From NCBI GenBank assembly GCA_947501355.1, contig CANMVA010000001.1, positions 1,124,001 through 1,188,000 on the forward strand: DNA of 64,000 nucleotides, read 5' to 3'. Under the pieces are notes generated by a model that was not told where the DNA came from, did not search any database, and saw only the letters and a list, made by a program, of their open reading frames with translations. The stretch is from an uncultured Paracoccaceae bacterium (GTDB taxonomy: Bacteria > Pseudomonadota > Alphaproteobacteria > Rhodobacterales > Rhodobacteraceae). Position numbers and translations under genes: made by a program. Below, in pieces: positions 27,958-36,748 of this stretch. Position 1 is the stretch's first letter. Each line of letters begins with the position of its first letter.

Positions 27958-29334
27958 ATGGCGGCATTCGATCCATATCTGGCGGTCCGGCGCTTCGGGA
28001 CCGGACTGGCCGCCTATATGGACGTGCCCCGCGACTGGGCCGCGCTTTTGGCAGATCTGGACGGTGCCGACAGGCTGGGCGCGCAGTTCGAGATGCCGCG
28101 CTATACCGAGTATCTGGATATCGAAGCGCAGCTGCGAGAGCTGCGGCAGGCCAAGCGTGGGACCGAAGACGCAGCAGAGATCGCACGCCTCGACGCGGCA
28201 ACAAAAGCCCAAAGAGACGCCGCAAATGCGTTGCATAGCACCTCTGTTAAAGCGCGGGTGGCGCGCGCGGTGGGCGCTCCGATCGGGTTTCGGGACCGGC
28301 TGGAATGGTTCTGGGCCGACCATTTCACCGTGCGCACCGTTGGGGGCATCGCGGGCGCGGCGGTCAGTGCGTTCTCAAACGAAGCGATCCGGCCCCATAT
28401 CACCGCGCGATTTGCCGATATGCTGCGGGCTGTCGTGGTACAGCCTTTGATGCTGCGCTCGCTGGATCAGGACCGCTCTGCCGGGCCAAACAGCCGGTTC
28501 GCCAAGCGCCGCGGCATGGGGCTGAACGAGAATTACGCCCGCGAGCTGATCGAGCTGCACACGCTGGGCGCAGGGGCGGCCTATACGCAAAAAGACGTGG
28601 TCGAACTGGCCCGCCTGCTGGCAGGGCTTTCGGTGCAACGCGGGGCGTTTCAATGGCATGACGGTCGTGCGGAGCCCGGTGAAAAACAGGTGCTGGGCAA
28701 GGTTTACGGCGGGGATGCACGGGGCCTGGAGGATGTTTTCGCTGTCGTTGAAGACCTCGCGCGACATCCCGACACGGCGCGGCATCTGGCGCGTAAAATG
28801 GCGGTGCATTTCATCTCGGACACGCCCGATGCGGGGTTGGTCACCCATATGGCGGCCCGCTATCGCGCCTCGGACGGCGATTTGACCGCGCTTTATGCAG
28901 CGATGTTGGAGCATCCGGGCGCCTGGGACCCGGTCGGCAATGTGAAATGGCCGTTTGAATATGTGATTTCGGGGATCAAGGCGCTGGGTGTGACGCCCCG
29001 GCAAGTTATGGCGCGCTCGCGGCGCGATATCAGGCGCGGGTTGATCGTGCCGACGCGGCTGATGGGGCAGACCTATCAGCGCCCGGTTGGCCCGGATGGT
29101 TGGGCCGAAGAGGATGCGGCCTGGATCACGCCGCAGGGCATAGCTGGGCGCATCCAATGGGCGATGGACGCGCCGCACAGGTTGCTGGATGAATTGCCCG
29201 ATCCGCGGGAGTTCGTCGAGGTTGCGCTGGGACCCGCGCCTCCGGAGCCGGTGCGCTTTGCCGCGTTCAATGCGGAAAACAGACGCGAAGGGGTGGGGCT
29301 GGTCCTTGCATCTTCCGCGTTTCAGAGGCGGTGA
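27958..29334 (+). CDS. DUF1800 family protein
   Basis: The 458-residue protein belongs to DUF1800, recognised by ENYARELIELHTLGAGAAYTQKDVVELARLL near the middle and by GFRDRLEWFWADHF earlier. The N-terminal segment is not a clear signal peptide, though export with its partner has been proposed for the family. DUF1800 and DUF1501 genes almost always occur as a pair, as here, with seven bases between them. Function is unknown; secreted redox or surface roles have been suggested in the literature. The ATG at 27958 has GAGGG upstream. Confidence 0.9.
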   Translation: MAAFDPYLAVRRFGTGLAAYMDVPRDWAALLADLDGADRLGAQFEMPRYTEYLDIEAQLRELRQAKRGTEDAAEIARLDAATKAQRDAANALHSTSVKARVARAVGAPIGFRDRLEWFWADHFTVRTVGGIAGAAVSAFSNEAIRPHITARFADMLRAVVVQPLMLRSLDQDRSAGPNSRFAKRRGMGLNENYARELIELHTLGAGAAYTQKDVVELARLLAGLSVQRGAFQWHDGRAEPGEKQVLGKVYGGDARGLEDVFAVVEDLARHPDTARHLARKMAVHFISDTPDAGLVTHMAARYRASDGDLTALYAAMLEHPGAWDPVGNVKWPFEYVISGIKALGVTPRQVMARSRRDIRRGLIVPTRLMGQTYQRPVGPDGWAEEDAAWITPQGIAGRIQWAMDAPHRLLDELPDPREFVEVALGPAPPEPVRFAAFNAENRREGVGLVLASSAFQRR

Positions 29335-29341
29335 GGGCATG

Positions 29342-30550
29342 ATGGACAGGCGTTTGTTTTTAAACGGAGTTCTGGGGTGTTCGCTGGCAGCCAGCCCGTT
29401 AGTGACACCGGTCACACTGGCCTCTGCGCCATGGGACACGCGGCTTGTGGTGATCTTGCTGCGCGGGGCGATGGACGGGCTGGATGCGGTGCAGCCTTAC
29501 GGCGACCCGAACCTTGCGGGCTTGCGCCGGACCTTGATGACCGGCCCGGAGCATGGGGCGCTTGATCTGGACGGGTTTTATGCGCTGCATCCGGGGTTTT
29601 CCGCGCTCAAACCGCTGTGGGACGCGGACGAGTTGGCGTTTGCCCATGCGGTCAGCACACCATACCGCGATGCGCGTAGCCATTTTGACGGGCAGGACTT
29701 GTTGGAGGCGGGCACAGGCATGGATGTGCCTCGCGCCGCGCGGACGACCGGCTGGTTGAACCGGTTTTTGCAGGATATGCCGGGGGTTCAATTGAAGACG
29801 GCTTATGCCATCGGGGTCGATGACCTGACGATCTTGCGGGGTGGGCAAGATGTGTCGCGCTGGTCGCCCGATGCGCGCTTGAAGCTGTCGCCGCAGGCGC
29901 AGCGCTTGCTGGAGGTTGTCTACCATGACGATCCGCTGTTCCGCGATGCAGCGCTTGAGGCAATCTCGATCACGCAGAGCTTGCGCGACGCACCTGAGAT
30001 GGAGCCGGTAGAGCCGTCGATGATGGAGGGGATGGCCCCCGCCGCGCGGGGCAATCCGGCCGCACGCATGGCCGAGTTTGCAGCAGAGCGGTTGCGCGAG
30101 GATACACGCATCGCCGCGTTTTCGGTCAATGGCTGGGACACCCATGCGCGGCAGGCCAGTGCAATGCAGCGCCGTCTGGGCGGGCTTGCCGACACGATCA
30201 GTATCCTGCGCGAGGATCTGGGCGCTGAGATTTGGGGCAAAACGGCGGTTCTGGCCATGACCGAATTTGGTCGCACCGCGCGAGAGAATGGCAGCAAAGG
30301 CACCGATCACGGCACGGCGGGTGCGATGATTATGGCCGGTGGGGCTGTTCGCGGCGGGAAAGTCTACGGGGCGTGGCCCGGCCTGAGCGACAGCGCGCTC
30401 TACGAAGGGCGCGATCTGATGCCGACCCGCGACGTGCGCGCCTATGCGGGTTGGGTGATGCGTGGTCTTTTCGGGCTGCAGGCCAGCCGGATCGAGACTG
30501 CGATCTTCCCGGGGCTCGATCTGGAAGCGAACCCGGGCGTCATCCTGTAG
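29342..30550 (+). CDS. DUF1501 family protein, Tat-type leader
   Basis: The 402-residue protein begins MDRRLFLNGVLGCSLAAS, an RR-x-F-L Tat-like signal with a hydrophobic stretch. The mature part matches DUF1501 (sulfatase/alkaline-phosphatase-like fold): LLRGAMDGLD, NGWDTHARQ and AVLAMTEFGRTARENGSKGTDHGTAG hold the conserved Asp, His and Thr positions. Tat export suggests folding and cofactor loading in the cytoplasm. A start three bases earlier is possible. It ends three bases before the convergent Flp-like gene. Confidence 0.9.
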   Translation: MDRRLFLNGVLGCSLAASPLVTPVTLASAPWDTRLVVILLRGAMDGLDAVQPYGDPNLAGLRRTLMTGPEHGALDLDGFYALHPGFSALKPLWDADELAFAHAVSTPYRDARSHFDGQDLLEAGTGMDVPRAARTTGWLNRFLQDMPGVQLKTAYAIGVDDLTILRGGQDVSRWSPDARLKLSPQAQRLLEVVYHDDPLFRDAALEAISITQSLRDAPEMEPVEPSMMEGMAPAARGNPAARMAEFAAERLREDTRIAAFSVNGWDTHARQASAMQRRLGGLADTISILREDLGAEIWGKTAVLAMTEFGRTARENGSKGTDHGTAGAMIMAGGAVRGGKVYGAWPGLSDSALYEGRDLMPTRDVRAYAGWVMRGLFGLQASRIETAIFPGLDLEANPGVIL

Positions 30551-30553
30551 CGC

Positions 30554-30757
30554 TTAGGATGTGATCTCTTTGATCAGTTCGGTGGGATCAATCGCGTCGA
30601 TATTGTCGGTCGTGCTTGAGGCGACTTCACCGGTGCTGGTCCCGATGCTGATCGCAACGGCCACACCCAAAAACACAAGCCCTGCGGTGAGCACCATCCA
30701 GTCCACGCTGGCGTTTCCGGCATCATCGGACGCGAACTTTTTCAAAAGGCGTTCCAT
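30554..30757 (-). CDS. Flp pilin-like small membrane peptide
   Basis: The 67-residue peptide starts MERLLKKFASDDAGNASVDW and has one hydrophobic helix (MVLTAGLVFLGVAVAI). The charged leader, an acidic residue just before the helix, and size resemble Flp/Fap-type IVb pilins, but the processing site GAxAIEY is altered to GNASVDW. No pilus assembly genes are near. GAGGAGAG precedes the ATG. The longer in-frame extension to 30862 is not likely to be translated. Confidence 0.65.
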   Translation of the reverse strand: MERLLKKFASDDAGNASVDWMVLTAGLVFLGVAVAISIGTSTGEVASSTTDNIDAIDPTELIKEITS

Positions 30758-30934
30758 ACTGTCTCTCCTCAAATCGTTCCGAACGGGCTTCTGCCGGTGC
30801 GGTCTTGAGGGCAATCTGGCGCTCAATTGAGGCAGATTTGCGGAAAATGCGGCGCTATTCAAAGACCGTTTCAGGGTGCGCGCGGGGCGCTGCTGGGCTG
30901 GACAGCGGCGGCGAGGCCGTGCAGGGATCGCCCT

Positions 30935-31624
30935 ATGAACAATGCGATTGACAGCAGGCCCGTTGGGGCGATCTTACCTGATTGGCGCCCGCCCGCCTTG
31001 CCGGGTCCGGCGCAAATCCAAGGGCGCTATGTGCGGCTTGAGCAATTGGATCCCGCGCGCCATGGCCCTGCGCTGTTTCGCGCCTTGGGCCAAGTAGAGG
31101 ACGTCTGGACCTACCTTCCAATGCCGCCTTTTACCGAAGAAAGCGGCCTCGTTGCGCATCTGGAAGAGATGACGGCGGACCCTGCCAAGCATGTCTTTTA
31201 TGCGATCACCCCTGAGGGGGCGTCGGAGCCACAGGGGTTCTTCTCCTATTACACGATCCTGCCCCAGGCCGGCGCGATCGAGCTGGGTTATGTGGCGCTT
31301 GGGCCTGCCTTGCAACGCACACGGGCCGCGACAGAAGCCATGTTCCTGATGATGGATTGGGCGTTTGACGCAGGCTACCGACGGTTCGAGTGGAAATGCG
31401 ATGCGCTGAATGCGCCGTCGCGCCGGGCGGCGCTCCGGTTCGGGTTCACGTTTGAGGGCGTGTTCCGGCAGGCGACTGTCGTCAAGGGACGCAATCGCGA
31501 CACGGCCTGGTATTCTGTCATCGACAGCGAGTGGCCCGCGCGGCGTGCGGCCTTCCTGCGTTGGCTTGCGCCCGAGAATTTCGACGCGTCCGGCCAGCAG
31601 CGGCAGGCCCTTGCAGCCCTTTAG
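30935..31624 (+). CDS. GNAT family N-acetyltransferase (RimL-like)
   Basis: The 229-residue protein is an acetyl-CoA-dependent transferase of the RimJ/RimL type. IELGYVALGPALQRTRAATEA holds the acetyl-CoA loop region, and YRRFEWKCDALNAPSRRAALRFGF is the usual C-terminal signature of this subgroup. The substrate (protein N-terminus or small molecule) is unknown. The ATG at 30935 fits homologues. Its stop overlaps the convergent regulator's stop (TTAG). Confidence 0.92.
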   Translation: MNNAIDSRPVGAILPDWRPPALPGPAQIQGRYVRLEQLDPARHGPALFRALGQVEDVWTYLPMPPFTEESGLVAHLEEMTADPAKHVFYAITPEGASEPQGFFSYYTILPQAGAIELGYVALGPALQRTRAATEAMFLMMDWAFDAGYRRFEWKCDALNAPSRRAALRFGFTFEGVFRQATVVKGRNRDTAWYSVIDSEWPARRAAFLRWLAPENFDASGQQRQALAAL

Positions 31625-32337
31625 ACGATTTCCTCGCTCAGCATGCGGTCCTGCACCAGCCCGCCAAGCTCGGCCATATTCGCGCCCACCGATTGACCCA
31701 AGGCGCGTTTCGCGATCAGGCGGTCGGCGGCTTCTTTCAACGCCCCGTCCCCGGCGCTTGACGCAACACCGGCCACAAACTGCCCGATATAGTCGGCCAT
31801 ACCGGGGTCCAGATCGGCCGAGAGCAGATCGGCCACATGGGCCATGTCATCGCGATATGAAATCGGATCAGGGGTCACGCGCTCATCCGACAGGATGCGC
31901 GGGCCGACCGGGCGACGCTCTGCCGGGAGAAAGCTGAGAATCGTTTCCTGAAAATTGGCCAGGCTGGCGATCGGTTTGGGCATGAAGCCATCGGCCCCGG
32001 CAGTCATCGCGCGGGCCTCGGCCCCGTCATCGCCGCTGGTGCCCAGCACCACATCGACGCGCGGTGTGGCATGGGTCAGCTCGTCAATCAGATCGGCACC
32101 AGAGCCGTCGGGGAGCCCCAGATCAATGATAACGACGCTGGGCCGGTAGACCTGCAAATGCCGCCGGGCGGACCGCAGGCAATCCGCGCGCCGGATGCGC
32201 GCACCGGAGCGCAGGCACAAAAGGCGCATCGCCTCGCAGGCAAAACGGCTGTCTTCCACGACAAGAACGGTCAGGCCCAAAAGGGGCCGCGCGGCAGTGG
32301 GGGGGCGGGAAAGCACGAAGCTGTCGATGTCGTCCAT
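31621..32337 (-). CDS. Response regulator, receiver domain without DNA-binding domain
   Basis: The 238-residue protein has an N-terminal receiver domain (about 22-125): acidic pocket E28-D29, phospho-acceptor D72 in IIDLGLPDGSG, T100 in LGTSGDD and K121 in MPKPIAS. Residues 125-238 form an Ala/Leu-rich helical part that matches no known output domain and may be a Hpt-like or dimerisation bundle. No sensor kinase is adjacent. It could signal by protein contact. Confidence 0.85.
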   Translation of the reverse strand: MDDIDSFVLSRPPTAARPLLGLTVLVVEDSRFACEAMRLLCLRSGARIRRADCLRSARRHLQVYRPSVVIIDLGLPDGSGADLIDELTHATPRVDVVLGTSGDDGAEARAMTAGADGFMPKPIASLANFQETILSFLPAERRPVGPRILSDERVTPDPISYRDDMAHVADLLSADLDPGMADYIGQFVAGVASSAGDGALKEAADRLIAKRALGQSVGANMAELGGLVQDRMLSEEIV

Positions 32338-32477
32338 CAGGTCCTCCTATGGGCTGAGTCGGCTCCACTAAACGCGGTTATGCCTAACAGGGCGTTAACA
32401 GCGGCACCGCGTCCCCTTGCACCCGGTCAAACAGCACCCCATAACCTGCGCCAACCAACGCTATAAGGAGCCTTGCC

Positions 32478-32882
32478 ATGATTGGTCGCCTCAACCACGT
32501 CGCCATCGCCGTCCCCGATCTGGAGGCCGCAGCCAACCAGTATCGCAATACGCTTGGCGCCAATGTCGGCGCGCCGCAGGACGAGCCGGATCACGGGGTT
32601 ACGGTGATCTTTATCGAGCTGCCCAACACCAAGATCGAGTTGCTCTATCCGCTTGGCGACAACAGCCCCATCGCCGGGTATCTCGAAAAGAACCCCGCAG
32701 GCGGTATTCATCACATCTGTTACGAGGTTGATGATATCCTAGTCGCGCGTGACAAGCTGAAAGCTGACGGCGCACGGGTGCTGGGCAGTGGAGAGCCCAA
32801 GATCGGCGCCCATGGCAAACCGGTGCTCTTTCTGCATCCCAAGGACTTTAACGGCTGCCTTGTCGAGCTAGAACAAGTGTAG
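32478..32882 (+). CDS. mce: Methylmalonyl-CoA epimerase
   Basis: The 134-residue VOC-fold enzyme interconverts (S)- and (R)-methylmalonyl-CoA in propionyl-CoA assimilation. Metal ligands are expected at H7 (GRLNHVAIAV), in IHHICYEVDD near residue 78, and at a C-terminal Glu (CLVELEQV). TKIELLYPLGDNSPIAGYLEKNP is typical for the family. AAGGAG precedes the ATG. DUF1467 follows, a pairing seen in many alphaproteobacteria. Confidence 0.95.
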   Translation: MIGRLNHVAIAVPDLEAAANQYRNTLGANVGAPQDEPDHGVTVIFIELPNTKIELLYPLGDNSPIAGYLEKNPAGGIHHICYEVDDILVARDKLKADGARVLGSGEPKIGAHGKPVLFLHPKDFNGCLVELEQV

Positions 32883-32894
32883 GGCGGAACGCCG

Positions 32895-32927
32895 CTTTCG
32901 CTTTTTCAAAAATATCCCCGCCGGAGG
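32895..32927 (-). repeat. Dispersed intergenic repeat, copy 4
   Basis: On the minus strand: CCTCCGGCGGGGATATTTTTG then AAAAAGCGAAAG. This copy and the one at 9376 are closest to each other. Confidence 0.65.
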
Positions 32928-32964
32928 CTCCGGCGCTTCGTCACTCCGCCCGAAAGGGGCCAAT

Positions 32965-33258
32965 ATGTCGATCACATCTGCCATCGTCCTCTTCGCCGTG
33001 ATCTGGTTCATGGTTCTGTTCATCGTCCTGCCCTTGCGGCTGAAAACCCAAGGCGATGTCGGTGAGATCGTGCCGGGCACCCATGCGGGCGCGCCTGCGG
33101 ATGCGCAGCTTGGCAAGCGGGTCAAAGTGACCACGATGATCGCGTTTCCGCTGTGGCTGGTGATCGCAGGCACGATCCTGTCGGGCGTGATTACAGTGCG
33201 CGATCTCGACTGGTTCCAGCGGATGTCGACGCCGGAAGTGAGTGGAACAGGTGAGTAA
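32965..33258 (+). CDS. DUF1467 family membrane protein
   Basis: The 97-residue protein has two membrane helices (about 5-25 and 58-78) with the conserved LPLRLKTQGDVGEIVPGTHAGAPA loop between. It belongs to DUF1467, of unknown function, common beside mce in alphaproteobacteria. Its last 68 bases overlap the 3' end of the convergent EI24 gene. Confidence 0.9.
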   Translation: MSITSAIVLFAVIWFMVLFIVLPLRLKTQGDVGEIVPGTHAGAPADAQLGKRVKVTTMIAFPLWLVIAGTILSGVITVRDLDWFQRMSTPEVSGTGE

Positions 33259-33907
33259 ACGCCGCAGCGCCTAGCACCGGGATCAGCAGGTTCACAATCG
33301 GGATCGACAGCGGGATCGCCATGAGCGCCCCTGTCAGCCAGATGATGCCGCCGTTGGATTTGCGCATCCGGTCCGCTTCGGCGCGGGGCAGGCGGCGGAT
33401 GGCGACCATCTGGAAATACTCCCGGCCCAGTAGGAAGCCGTTGAGGCTCCAGAAGATGAGCGGCGCGAAAGGCGTCAGGAAGAGATAAAACAGCAGCGCA
33501 ATCAGGTTGGCCCCTACGATCACACCAAGAAAGCGCAGCGTGTCAGAGATGATCTCGCCGATGGGCGTTTTGCGGGCGGGGCCGAGGGCAGGGTAATGCG
33601 TGTCCTCGACCGCTTGCGCCACGTCATCGAGAAAAATACCCGTCATGGCCGAGGCGACCGGCACCATCAGGAAGGCCGACATCAGGATGACGACTGGAAC
33701 AGCCGTCCAGCTCAGCACATTGTCGATCCATGTGATCGTGCCGATCCAGGGCAAGGTAAAGCTGTCAGGCACGATCCAGCCCACGACCCACAGGAATACG
33801 GCGGAGATCGCGAAAAGCGTCAGGATTGCGAGGCCGATGCCCTTGAGCAGGACGTTGCGGAAGCGGGGGTCGCCCAATTGGCCGAGGGCTTTGAGGATCG
33901 GGGACAT
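33191..33907 (-). CDS. EI24 domain membrane protein (CysZ-like)
   Basis: The 238-residue inner-membrane protein has about five hydrophobic segments. EI24/CysZ-family marks include LSWTAVPVVILMSAFLMVPVASAMTGIFLDDVAQAVE and PFAPLIFWSLNGFLLGREYFQMVA. CysZ proteins are sulfate permeases, but this branch is not tied to sulfate genes here. Its ATG overlaps the nitroreductase stop in TAATG, so translation is coupled. The C-terminal 22 residues lie over the DUF1467 gene on the other strand. Confidence 0.87.
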   Translation of the reverse strand: MSPILKALGQLGDPRFRNVLLKGIGLAILTLFAISAVFLWVVGWIVPDSFTLPWIGTITWIDNVLSWTAVPVVILMSAFLMVPVASAMTGIFLDDVAQAVEDTHYPALGPARKTPIGEIISDTLRFLGVIVGANLIALLFYLFLTPFAPLIFWSLNGFLLGREYFQMVAIRRLPRAEADRMRKSNGGIIWLTGALMAIPLSIPIVNLLIPVLGAAAFTHLFHSLPASTSAGTSRDRAL

Positions 33908-34485
33908 TACTCGGACATCCATTCGGTGATTTGGTTGAGATCAGGGCGCGGACGGTCCGGCGGCGTATGCGGCGCGGTGCCGATATGGATGATGCCTGCG
34001 ATCTTCTCGGATGGGGTGAGGTTGAAGGCATCACGGCCAAATTCGGGATAGTGCGAGGACCAGCCCGACAACCAGTTCGCGCCCCATCCGGCGGCGAGGG
34101 CCGCGTTGAGCAGGGCAAGGCAGACCGCGCCTGCCGAATAGACCTGTTCGATCTCGGGGATCTTGTCGGAGATTTTGGGCGAAGAGATCACGGCCACCGC
34201 CAGATGGCTTGATCCGTAATGCAGCAGATTGCCTGAGATCTTGTCCTCCGGGATGCCATGCTTTGCGCCCAGAGGTGGGATCAGCGCGGCGACGCGCTCA
34301 AGGGCTGCACGTTCCAGCACGATGAAGCGCCACGGCTCCAGCTTGCCGTGATCGGGGGTGCGGGCGGCAATCGTCAGCAACTCTTCCAGTTCGGCGCGGG
34401 ACGGCACTGGGGACGTCAGCGTCTTGCCCGGACGCGAGCGTCGGGATTTCAGGAACTCAAGAGCATCATGGTTGCGGTCGGGCAT
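33907..34485 (-). CDS. Nitroreductase family protein (YdjA-like)
   Basis: The 192-residue FMN-dependent oxidoreductase has the nitroreductase fold: SRRSRPGKTL near the start, ARTPDHGKLEPWRFIV (about 41-56), and GWGANWLSGWSS (about 132-143). Length and motifs fit the small YdjA-type group. Substrate is unknown. It is upstream of and coupled to the EI24 gene. Confidence 0.92.
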   Translation of the reverse strand: MPDRNHDALEFLKSRRSRPGKTLTSPVPSRAELEELLTIAARTPDHGKLEPWRFIVLERAALERVAALIPPLGAKHGIPEDKISGNLLHYGSSHLAVAVISSPKISDKIPEIEQVYSAGAVCLALLNAALAAGWGANWLSGWSSHYPEFGRDAFNLTPSEKIAGIIHIGTAPHTPPDRPRPDLNQITEWMSE

Positions 34486-34545
34486 CGGTCTCGCCTTATG
34501 TTATGGTGATTTACATTTGGGCATGTGGCGGGAGGCTGCAAGGGT

Positions 34546-34572
34546 CTGTTCACATAAATGCGGCCTGAACAG
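34546..34572. promoter_or_regulatory. Inverted repeat upstream of the lipoprotein phosphodiesterase gene
   Basis: CTGTTCA and TGAACAG, seven-base arms 13 bases apart, 37 bases before the start at 34609. It could be an operator; nothing else supports this. Confidence 0.3.
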
Positions 34573-34608
34573 GTTTCGCAAGGGGCAGGCGTGGCCTAGG
34601 GTGGTCTT

Positions 34609-35517
34609 ATGAAACGTCTTTTCCGTGGCCTGTTGCTGATCGCGCTGATCGTGCCGCTGTTCGCCTGCGCGGCACATCTGAGTTTTTCGGGACGCGGATC
34701 GGTGCCGGACAAGCCCCGTGACGCGCTTCGGGTTGCAACGCTGAACGTGCATTACATCGTGCTGGCGCGGGCAGAGGGCGCGTGGTCTGTCGCTGATTGG
34801 GAGCGACGCAAGGGGCCGATGGATTCGGCGGTGAAGGTGGTGGGGGCCGATGTGCTGGCCTTGCAGGAAGCCGAGAGCTTCGGAGGAGGCTCGATGGCGA
34901 CGCAGAACCTGACATTAGATTATCTGCTGGCGCAAAATCCGGGCTACGCCCCGGCGGCGGTCGGGAATCCGGCTGCGTTTCCGATTACGCAGCCGATCCT
35001 CTATCGCGCAGAGCGTCTGATGGTCGAGGATCAGGGCTGGTTCTTCTTCTCTGAGACGCCGGATGTGATCTATTCGCGGACATTCAATGGCTCCTGGCCC
35101 GCCTTTGCGACCTGGGCGCGCTTTCAGGACCGGCAGACGGGCGAGCGTTTTCGTATTGTGAACGTGCATTTCGAGTATCGCAGCCGGTCCAATCGGCAGC
35201 TTTCGGCGGCCCTCGTGCGCGACCGGATCGCCCCGTGGATCGAGAGCGGGGAGGAGGTATTTGTGGTCGGTGACCTGAATGCTCTGCGCGGCTCTGCCAC
35301 CCATGGGTCGATCGAAGAGACGGGCGTGCGCTTTGCGCCGGTGCGCGGCGCGACCTATCATTTCAACCGCGGGCTGAACCTCTTTGGGGCGATTGATCAT
35401 CTGGGGCACACGGATGGCATTACGCTTGCGGGCGACCCGGTGGTGTTGCGACAGCGCTTTGACGGTGAATGGCCGACAGATCACTACCCTGTTTTCGGTG
35501 ATTTCACCCTGCGTTAG
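34609..35517 (+). CDS. Endonuclease/exonuclease/phosphatase family lipoprotein
   Basis: The 302-residue protein has a lipoprotein signal with lipobox LFAC (Cys20). The mature part carries the EEP fold elements in order: VATLNVHY, LALQEAES, NVHFEYRS, VVGDLNA, IDHLGHTDG and TDHYPVFGDF. These give the Asn, Glu, Asp and His metal/catalytic positions. Likely substrates are sphingomyelin-like or nucleotide phosphodiesters in the periplasm, but specificity cannot be told. It is convergent with the deacetylase gene (TTAG overlap). Confidence 0.9.
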   Translation: MKRLFRGLLLIALIVPLFACAAHLSFSGRGSVPDKPRDALRVATLNVHYIVLARAEGAWSVADWERRKGPMDSAVKVVGADVLALQEAESFGGGSMATQNLTLDYLLAQNPGYAPAAVGNPAAFPITQPILYRAERLMVEDQGWFFFSETPDVIYSRTFNGSWPAFATWARFQDRQTGERFRIVNVHFEYRSRSNRQLSAALVRDRIAPWIESGEEVFVVGDLNALRGSATHGSIEETGVRFAPVRGATYHFNRGLNLFGAIDHLGHTDGITLAGDPVVLRQRFDGEWPTDHYPVFGDFTLR

Positions 35518-36614
35518 AGCGCGTCTTTCATAGCAGTCACTTGATCTGCGACGAAGCGGTTGAACGCTTCATCCGGCTGCCGCTGCATGTAGGCGTCGCC
35601 CCATGGGTCTGGCGCGTCGATGGCACTGCCGGACATTTCGTGCAGCACGGCATGGCCACAAAACGGGACATATACCTCGGAATAGCCACCCTCATGGGCC
35701 ATCATCAGACGGCCTTCGCAAATGTCATCGGCCAAGCTCATGACTTGGCAGGTCATGGCGCGGAATGTTTCGACCGTGGCCATCATGCGGCCCAGCGGGT
35801 CCACGGGGGCGGCATCAAAGCCGCAGGCGATGACGATGATGTCAGGCGCATGGGCGCGGATGGCGGGCAGGGCGAGACGCTCCATCGTGTCGAGATAGGC
35901 CACATGACCCGCGCCGGGGGGCAGCGGGATGTTGAGGTTGGCACCTGCGCCTTTTCCCGCGCCTCGGTCTGCAAAACCGCCGGTTTCAATGGGGTAATTG
36001 CGATCCTGATGGATCGAGATCGTCAGGATGTCGGCGCGGTCATAGAAGATCTCTTCGGTGCCATTGCCATGATGCACGTCCCAATCGAGGACGGCCACTT
36101 TCAGGTCGGGACGGGTGGCTTTGGCCGCTTCAATCGCGATGGCGAGATTGGCCATCAAACAAAAACCCATCGGGAAGTCGGGACGGCAGTGATGGCCGGG
36201 CGGGCGCGAGAGGGCATAGGCGTTTTTGTGCGTGCCGTTCAGCACGCTTTCCAAGGCCGAGACGGCAAGGCCTGCGGATTGCGCGGCCAGCTCATAACCG
36301 CCCTGGGCGAAGGGGGTGCGCTGGCCGAGCTCGCCACCGTCCGAGTCAGACATTGCTTTGAATTCAGTGAGATAGCTTTGCGGGTGCACGCGGAGCAGGT
36401 CTTCGGTAGGCGCTTCCGGGGCGCTGTGGACGCTGAGGTCGTGGATCAGGCCTGTCACGTCCAGAAGGTTCTTGAGACGGCGCTTGGTTTCTGGATTTTC
36501 GGGCAGCGCGCCCGCAGCCAAAGGCTGGACATGGCCACCGATGGGCAAGGTGAAGGCATAATTGCCGCCCGCGTGCCAGAAGCAACGCTCGCTCCAGTAG
36601 AAACCTGTGGTCAT
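35514..36614 (-). CDS. Class II histone deacetylase-like amidohydrolase
   Basis: The 366-residue zinc hydrolase belongs to the bacterial HDAC/acetylpolyamine amidohydrolase group. The active-site His pair is H141-H142 in RPPGHHCRPDFPMGFC; zinc ligands are D179 and H181 in LDWDVHHGNGT and a later Asp in ACGFDAAPVDPLGRM. The C-terminal EGGYSEVYVPFCGHAVL is typical. Probable substrates are acetylated polyamines or short N-acyl compounds. Confidence 0.93.
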   Translation of the reverse strand: MTTGFYWSERCFWHAGGNYAFTLPIGGHVQPLAAGALPENPETKRRLKNLLDVTGLIHDLSVHSAPEAPTEDLLRVHPQSYLTEFKAMSDSDGGELGQRTPFAQGGYELAAQSAGLAVSALESVLNGTHKNAYALSRPPGHHCRPDFPMGFCLMANLAIAIEAAKATRPDLKVAVLDWDVHHGNGTEEIFYDRADILTISIHQDRNYPIETGGFADRGAGKGAGANLNIPLPPGAGHVAYLDTMERLALPAIRAHAPDIIVIACGFDAAPVDPLGRMMATVETFRAMTCQVMSLADDICEGRLMMAHEGGYSEVYVPFCGHAVLHEMSGSAIDAPDPWGDAYMQRQPDEAFNRFVADQVTAMKDAL

Positions 36615-36681
36615 GATGGGCTCCGTGTAATGTTGGGGCGACCGTGGCCGAAGGGGCGGGGCAGGTCAAACATTTGCTCGC

Positions 36682-36723
36682 GTCCCGGGCCTGACCCGGG
36701 GCCTCGCGGTAAATGGCCCCGGA
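36682..36723. repeat. GC-rich hairpin element
   Basis: GTCCCGGGCCTGACCCGGGG contains CCCGGG arms, and CCGGGGCC (36697-36704) pairs with GGCCCCGG (36715-36722). It resembles the GC-rich CCCGGG-type interspersed repeats of alphaproteobacteria and lies in the 134-base gap between the deacetylase and NUDIX genes. Confidence 0.4.
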
Positions 36724-36748
36724 GCGCGTCCGGTGCGGGCATTTTTGG

